Source: Microvirga sp. TS319 (GTDB taxonomy: Bacteria; Pseudomonadota; Alphaproteobacteria; Rhizobiales; Beijerinckiaceae). From it: a stretch of DNA of 64,000 nucleotides. The DNA is taken from positions 1,339,001 through 1,403,000 of the forward strand of contig NZ_JBGGGT010000002.1 of the NCBI RefSeq assembly GCF_041276405.1, in the 5' to 3' direction. Position numbers and translations under genes: made by a program. The notes beneath the pieces are model-generated. The model made no database searches. It was not told the DNA's origin and saw nothing but the letters and a program-made list of their open reading frames with translations. This document shows, in pieces, positions 59,593 to 64,000 of this stretch; the stretch's first letter is position 1, and every line of letters starts with the position of its first letter.

Positions 59593-61040
59593 AGCCCCTG
59601 AATGTCCTGTCCGTCACGTCGGAGCTGTTTCCGATCATCAAGACCGGAGGTCTGGCCGATGTGGCCGGCGCTCTTCCCTTTGCCCTGAAGAAGGAAGGGG
59701 TGCGTGTCGTTTCGCTCCTCCCGGGATATCCCGCGGTCATGAGGGCACTGGAGCATGTCGAGGTGGTTCGAGAATATCCGGATCTCTCGAGAGGACCGGC
59801 ACGGCTCATTTCTGCAACGGCCCGTCAATTAGAGCTTTTCGTTCTCGACGCCCCGCATCTCTATGCGCGTCCCGGCTCTCCCTACCTGACTCCGGAGGGG
59901 CGGGATTGGCCCGACAATGCACGGCGCTTCGCCGCGCTCGGACGCGTTGCCGCGGATATCGGGCAGGGGGCAGTACCGGGGTTCGTCCCCGATATCGTTC
60001 ATGCCCATGACTGGCAGGCAGGTCTTGCGCCGGCATTTCTGCATTACGGCGACGGACCCCGGCCGGGTACCGTCATCACGATTCACAACATTGCCTTTCA
60101 AGGCATCTTTCCCGCGGACCTTCTCTATGAGCTCGGCCTGCCGCCCTATGCCTTCACGGTGGATGGAGTCGAGTATTTCGGTCAGATCGGCTTCCTCAAG
60201 GCAGGTCTGCGGCTGGCTGACCGGATCACGACCGTATCGCCGACCTATGCGAAGGAGATACAGACGCCGGAAAGCGGGATGGGCCTGGACGGCCTCCTGC
60301 GATCCCGTTCGAAGGACGTCTTCGGAATCCTGAACGGGATTGACGACAGCGTCTGGAATCCTTCATCGGACCTATCCTTGGCCGCAACCTTCACCGTAGA
60401 TTCATTGGAACGACGCAGCGCGAACAAGCAGGCGCTTCAGGAGCGACTTGGGCTGGATCCTGATCCCGATGCGCTGCTCTTCGGTGTCGTGAGTCGATTG
60501 TTCGAGCAAAAGGGGTTCGACCTTGTTCTCGCGGCCTTGCCGACGCTGCTCGCGGACGGAGCGCAGCTCGCGCTTCTCGGAGCAGGAGACACGACGCTCG
60601 AGGAGAGCTTTCGGGCTGCCGCCATCGTCTATCCGGGACAGGTCGGGTGCTTTTTCGGCTATGACGAGGAGCTTGCGCATCTCATTCAGGGGGGGAGCGA
60701 TGCTCTTCTCGTTCCGTCGCGCTTCGAACCCTGCGGCCTGACGCAGCTCTGCGCGATGCACTATGGCAGCGTGCCGATCGTCTCTCGCGTCGGCGGCCTC
60801 GCCGATACGGTGATCGACGCGAACGAGATGGCGATCGCGTCCGGAGTTGCGACGGGCTTTCAGTTCTCGCCCGTCAATCTGACCGGACTCCTGGATTCGA
60901 TCAATCGCGCCAAGGCGCTCTGGCCGGATCGGAAATCCTGGCGGACCATGCAGCTGAACGGCATGGCGGCAGATGTCGGGTGGAGCAGACCTGCCCGACA
61001 CTATGCGGAGGTCTACCGTTCATGCCTTCCAACGATCTGA
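59589..61040 (+). CDS. glgA: Glycogen synthase (ADP-glucose)
   Basis: GT5 glycosyltransferase of 483 residues that elongates alpha-1,4-glucan from ADP-glucose. N-terminal [13 protein letters not shown] binds ADP-glucose; HAHDWQAG, the [20 protein letters not shown] stretch and the C-terminal [14 protein letters not shown] with catalytic Glu are typical. It starts within the glgC stop codon (ATGA), so GlgC and GlgA are coupled. Confidence 0.95.
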   Translation: MKPLNVLSVTSELFPIIKTGGLADVAGALPFALKKEGVRVVSLLPGYPAVMRALEHVEVVREYPDLSRGPARLISATARQLELFVLDAPHLYARPGSPYLTPEGRDWPDNARRFAALGRVAADIGQGAVPGFVPDIVHAHDWQAGLAPAFLHYGDGPRPGTVITIHNIAFQGIFPADLLYELGLPPYAFTVDGVEYFGQIGFLKAGLRLADRITTVSPTYAKEIQTPESGMGLDGLLRSRSKDVFGILNGIDDSVWNPSSDLSLAATFTVDSLERRSANKQALQERLGLDPDPDALLFGVVSRLFEQKGFDLVLAALPTLLADGAQLALLGAGDTTLEESFRAAAIVYPGQVGCFFGYDEELAHLIQGGSDALLVPSRFEPCGLTQLCAMHYGSVPIVSRVGGLADTVIDANEMAIASGVATGFQFSPVNLTGLLDSINRAKALWPDRKSWRTMQLNGMAADVGWSRPARHYAEVYRSCLPTI

Positions 61041-61052
61041 TCCGCTATCGGG

Positions 61053-61114
61053 TAGCGCATCGGGCGAGAAAGTGACCCCGGTTTTTCGCAGCCAGCGATA
61101 CGCTGTTCGATAGG
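61053..61114. repeat. Degenerate palindromic element after glgA
   Basis: TAGCGCATCGGGCGAGAAAG...GGTTTTTCGCAGCCAGCGATACGCTG, a worn copy of the TAGCGCATCG type, 12 bases past the glgA stop. Confidence 0.6.
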
Positions 61115-61132
61115 GTGAGCATCACGCTCGTC

Positions 61133-61155
61133 ATGCCCGGCCCTGAGCCGGGCAT
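61133..61155. repeat. REP-like palindrome of a second family
   Basis: ATGCCCGGC-CCTGA-GCCGGGCAT, in the context CGTCATGCCCGG...CCGGGCATCCACG. This is the short palindrome commonly seen between genes in Bradyrhizobium and relatives. It is distinct in sequence from the CATCG elements that flank it. Confidence 0.75.
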
Positions 61156-61230
61156 CCACGGCTTTGTGGCGCAGGGGCTCCCAAGACGTGGACGGCTGCA
61201 ACGAGTGCGGCCATGACGATGAACGGCGAC

Positions 61231-61333
61231 GGCATCGGACGTGACATCGAACCCACGTCTGGTGCTTTAACATCGTGGTTTTGAGCATCTTTTCACGCAA
61301 AACCGCTTCCCGGTCTTGCGTCTGATGCTCTAG
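61231..61333. repeat. Palindromic elements ending at the glgX stop codon
   Basis: GGCATCGGACGTGACATCG...ACGTCTGGTGC, then GAGCATCTTTTCACGC with AAAACCGCTTCCCGG and GCGTCTGATGCTCTAG. The glgX stop codon (61330-61332) is the end of the element. Confidence 0.72.
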
Positions 61334-63537
61334 GCGCTTCGCTTTTTCTCCGGTTTAGGCTGCTCTTCTGGCCGGAGCTGGAAAAGAAGGAGCGAGCGTC
61401 CCGTCACGGTATATTCCTTGCCGAACCTGAACGGTGCCGGAAATGACAGCTCCGGCTTGTTCGTGTCGACAAGGCAGATCCAGCCCGTGCCACCCGTGAC
61501 AGGCGGCAGCTTGCATTTCACGACGTCATGATGGGCATTGACGATCAGCAGCAATGTCACGTCCGTGCCGCGCCTGCGGATACCTGTCGGCTGGGCGCGA
61601 CCGTCCAGCAGAATGCTCATGCAGCGGGCATGCGGGTCCTGCCAATGCTCGGGCGTCATCTCATCACCCGCAGGCGTGAGCCAGCTGATGTCCTTGACGT
61701 CGAGCTCCTCATTGTAGACGCCGGACAGAAAGCGTCCGCGCCGCAAGAGGGGTAGATTTTGCCGGAGCTGGATCAGCTTGCGCGTGAACTCGAAAAGCTC
61801 GGCCCCGTCCTCGTCGACGCCCTCCCAATCGATCCAGGAGATATCGTTGTCCTGCGCGTAAGCGTTGTTGTTGCCCTGCTGCGTTCGGCCGAACTCGTCA
61901 CCCGCCAACAGCATGGGCGTCCCCTGGGAGAAGAACAGCGTCGCGAGGATGTTGCGTTTCTGGCGGTTTCGCAAAGAGCGTATCTCGGGATCCTGCGACT
62001 CGCCCTCGGCGCCATGGTTCCAGGACAGGTTGTGATCATGCCCGTCCATGTTGTCCTCGCCGTTCGCCTCATTGTGCTTGTCGTTATACGAGACGAGGTC
62101 ATGAAGCGTAAAACCGTCATGCGCCGTGACGAAGTTCACGGACGCCCAGGGTTTCCGGCCACGCTTGTTGAAGAGATCGGCCGAGGCGGTGAGGCGGGAG
62201 GCGAGTTCCGGCAGCTGTCCGTCCTCGCCTTTCCAGAAGGCGCGAACCGTATCCCGATAGCGGTCGTTCCACTCGGCCCAACCGGGGGAGAAGCGACCAA
62301 CCTGGTAGCCGCCGGGGCCGCAATCCCAAGGCTCGGCAATCAGCTTGACCCGACTGAGAACCGGGTCCTGCCGCACGGCGTCGAGAAAGCGACCATCCTC
62401 TTCGAAGCCATGCGGTTCGCGGGCCAGGATGGTGGCGAGATCGAAGCGGAAGCCATCGATCCGGACCTCCTGAGCCCAGTACCGGAGGCTGTCCGTCACC
62501 ATCTGCAGGACGCGGGAGTGGCTGAGATTGACGGTGTTCCCCGTGCCAGTGTCGTTGATGTAGTATCGTTTGTCAGGAGCAAGCCGATAATAGGAAGCGT
62601 TGTCGATGCCCTTGAATGAAAGGGTCGGGCCCAGCTCGTTTCCCTCGGCCGTGTGGTTGTACACGACATCGAGGATCACCTCTATTCCGGCATCGTGGAA
62701 ATGGCTGACCATCTCCTTCACTTCGTTCACGAACGGAGTTGCCAAATAGCGGGGCTGCGGGGCAAAAAAGCCGATGGTGTTATAGCCCCAGTAATTGTGC
62801 AGCCCTTTCTCGATCAGGTAACTGTCATCCACGAAGGCGTGAACGGGCAGGAGCTCGATTGCGGTGACACCGAGACTTCTGATGTAGTTGATGACTTCGT
62901 GGTGCATCAGCCCAGCGAACGTGCCTCGGATGTCTTTCGGAATCGCCGGATGCTTCATGGTGAAGCCGCGCAGATGGGCCTCATAGATGATCGTGCGTTC
63001 CCATGGGGTTTGAGGCCGGCGCTCATTGCCCCAGCTATAGGCGGATTCGATGACCCGGCACTTGGGCATGAAGGGAGCGCTGTCGCGTTCGTCGAAGGAA
63101 AGGTCGGCATCAGGGGAGCCGACCGTGTACCCGAACAGCGCCGGATCCCATTTAAGGTCGCCGAACAACTGTTTGGCATAAGGGTCGAGCAACAGCTTAT
63201 TGTGGTTGAAGCGGTGCCCGGCGTCAGGTTCATACGGACCGTAGACGCGGTAACCGTAAGTGGTGCCAGGGCGTGCGTCCGGAAGATAGCCGTGCCAGAC
63301 CTCGTCCGTGTACTCGGGAAGCTCGATCCTTTCGATCTCCCGCCTGCCGCTCGTGTCGAAAAGGCAGAGCTCGACTTTGGTTGCGTTGGCGGAGAAGAGC
63401 GCGAAGTTGACACCGAGCCCGTCCCAAGTGGCACCCAGAGGATAAGGCAGGCCCTCTCGAAGACGGGATGTGCGCCGCACGGCTGGGGCGACGATTTCGG
63501 TTGAGGCAGGTTGGTGGACTTCGACTTTGTCGTTCAT
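61330..63537 (-). CDS. glgX: Glycogen debranching enzyme GlgX
   Basis: GH13 alpha-1,6-glucosidase of 735 residues that removes limit-dextrin branches. An N-terminal carbohydrate-binding domain (GLPYPLGATWDGLGVNFALF) is followed by the barrel. Conserved regions are DVVYNHTAEG, DGFRFDLATIL with the nucleophile Asp, KLIAEPWDCG with the acid Glu, and FVTAHDGFTL. It lies downstream of glgB on the same strand with an 88-base gap. The stop codon is contributed by a palindromic element. Confidence 0.94.
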   Translation of the reverse strand: MNDKVEVHQPASTEIVAPAVRRTSRLREGLPYPLGATWDGLGVNFALFSANATKVELCLFDTSGRREIERIELPEYTDEVWHGYLPDARPGTTYGYRVYGPYEPDAGHRFNHNKLLLDPYAKQLFGDLKWDPALFGYTVGSPDADLSFDERDSAPFMPKCRVIESAYSWGNERRPQTPWERTIIYEAHLRGFTMKHPAIPKDIRGTFAGLMHHEVINYIRSLGVTAIELLPVHAFVDDSYLIEKGLHNYWGYNTIGFFAPQPRYLATPFVNEVKEMVSHFHDAGIEVILDVVYNHTAEGNELGPTLSFKGIDNASYYRLAPDKRYYINDTGTGNTVNLSHSRVLQMVTDSLRYWAQEVRIDGFRFDLATILAREPHGFEEDGRFLDAVRQDPVLSRVKLIAEPWDCGPGGYQVGRFSPGWAEWNDRYRDTVRAFWKGEDGQLPELASRLTASADLFNKRGRKPWASVNFVTAHDGFTLHDLVSYNDKHNEANGEDNMDGHDHNLSWNHGAEGESQDPEIRSLRNRQKRNILATLFFSQGTPMLLAGDEFGRTQQGNNNAYAQDNDISWIDWEGVDEDGAELFEFTRKLIQLRQNLPLLRRGRFLSGVYNEELDVKDISWLTPAGDEMTPEHWQDPHARCMSILLDGRAQPTGIRRRGTDVTLLLIVNAHHDVVKCKLPPVTGGTGWICLVDTNKPELSFPAPFRFGKEYTVTGRSLLLFQLRPEEQPKPEKKRSA

Positions 63538-63625
63538 CGGAAGGCTCTGGGAAGCGAAGCAGATCGGTTTAGGCCTTCAACGCGCAAAGACGCTGGAAGT
63601 CCCGTCGAAGCTCAACAATAAGTGC

Positions 63626-64000
63626 TCAAGTCCGGGAGGGCTCCCAAACGAAAATCAGAGTGGCGAGCGGTGGAATGGTCAGGCAAAGGGAACAGGGGCG
63701 TCCATGGCTGGGCGTATCCTCCGCCGATACCCCACCGAGATTGCCGATATTGCCGCCGCCATAGACGGCGGCGTCCGTATTCACGGCCTCCCGATAAAAG
63801 CCTGGTACCGGAACGCCGATGCGATATCCCTCCCGGGGAGCGGGCGTGAAGTTCGAGACGACCACGGCAATCGAATCCTCCCTATCGCCGCGGCGCAGCC
63901 AAGCAATCACGCTGTTGTCCCTGTCGTCCGACACAATCCATTCGAAGCCCTTCCATTCGCAGTCGCGCTCATGCAGGGCTGGTATCGTACGATAGGCGTG
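63626..64000 (-). CDS. glgB: 1,4-alpha-glucan branching enzyme, C-terminal part
   Basis: The last 124 codons of a branching enzyme, cut by the window end. Residues include ALHERDCEWKGFEWI, NSVIAWLRRG, VVVSNFTPAPREGYRIGVP and YREAVNTDAAVYGGGNIGN, the C-terminal beta-domain of GlgB. The catalytic barrel lies outside. An apparent internal start at 63934 is not real, because the frame continues with family sequence to base 64000. It precedes glgX on the same strand. Confidence 0.93.
   Translation of the reverse strand, partial: HAYRTIPALHERDCEWKGFEWIVSDDRDNSVIAWLRRGDREDSIAVVVSNFTPAPREGYRIGVPVPGFYREAVNTDAAVYGGGNIGNLGGVSAEDTPSHGRPCSLCLTIPPLATLIFVWEPSRT

Overview
The window looks like chromosomal DNA of a GC-rich alphaproteobacterium of the order Hyphomicrobiales (Microvirga, Methylobacterium or Bosea-like). 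This is an inference from three things: a FixL/FixJ/FixK oxygen cascade with a cbb3 oxidase operon, candidate EcfG-type general-stress promoters, and an abundant family of intergenic palindromes ending in TAGAGCATCGG or TAGCGCATCG. No rRNA, tRNA or CRISPR array was found.

Layout. 1-400: overlapping remnants of an IS3-family transposase and a tyrosine integrase. 0.5-2.9 kb: a BigR-type persulfide-responsive operon (repressor, two half-size YeeE/YedE sulfur transporters, metallo-beta-lactamase-fold hydrolase) with its operator. 3-11 kb: NAD synthetase, a LysR regulator, peptidase T, a CDC48-type double AAA ATPase and a short-chain dehydrogenase. 11.9-17.7 kb: a polar amino acid or amine ABC transporter interleaved with two FAD oxidoreductases. 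17.9-20.8 kb: a patatin-like lipase, a DUF763 protein and a small unknown gene. 21-24.7 kb: the reverse trans-sulfuration pair (cystathionine beta-synthase and gamma-lyase) divergent from a LysR regulator. 25-32.6 kb: two translationally coupled soluble hybrid histidine kinases, the first with a mosaic array of eight 92-residue HAMP units.

33.3-47.9 kb is a micro-oxic respiration island, all on the minus strand: fixL-fixJ, an orphan receiver, fixK, ccoNOQP-ccoGHIS, a CcoA-like copper importer overlapping ccoS, and hemN. Four good TTGA-N6-TCAA FixK boxes lie before ccoN, ccoG, hemN and the orphan receiver. The genes form one circuit: FixL senses oxygen, FixJ presumably drives fixK, and FixK drives the oxidase, its copper and assembly factors, and anaerobic haem synthesis.

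48-58 kb: a trypsin-fold/PDZ protein lacking all three catalytic residues, an aldo/keto reductase behind a possible 10-codon leader, an inositol-monophosphatase-family enzyme, two unknown proteins, serA, a YbhP/YbhN/cardiolipin-synthase-like module and a DUF2934 protein. 58.3-64 kb: a glycogen locus with glgC-glgA converging on glgB-glgX; glgB is cut by the window end.

The palindromic family recurs at more than a dozen sites, and in eight genes the stop codon lies inside an element.
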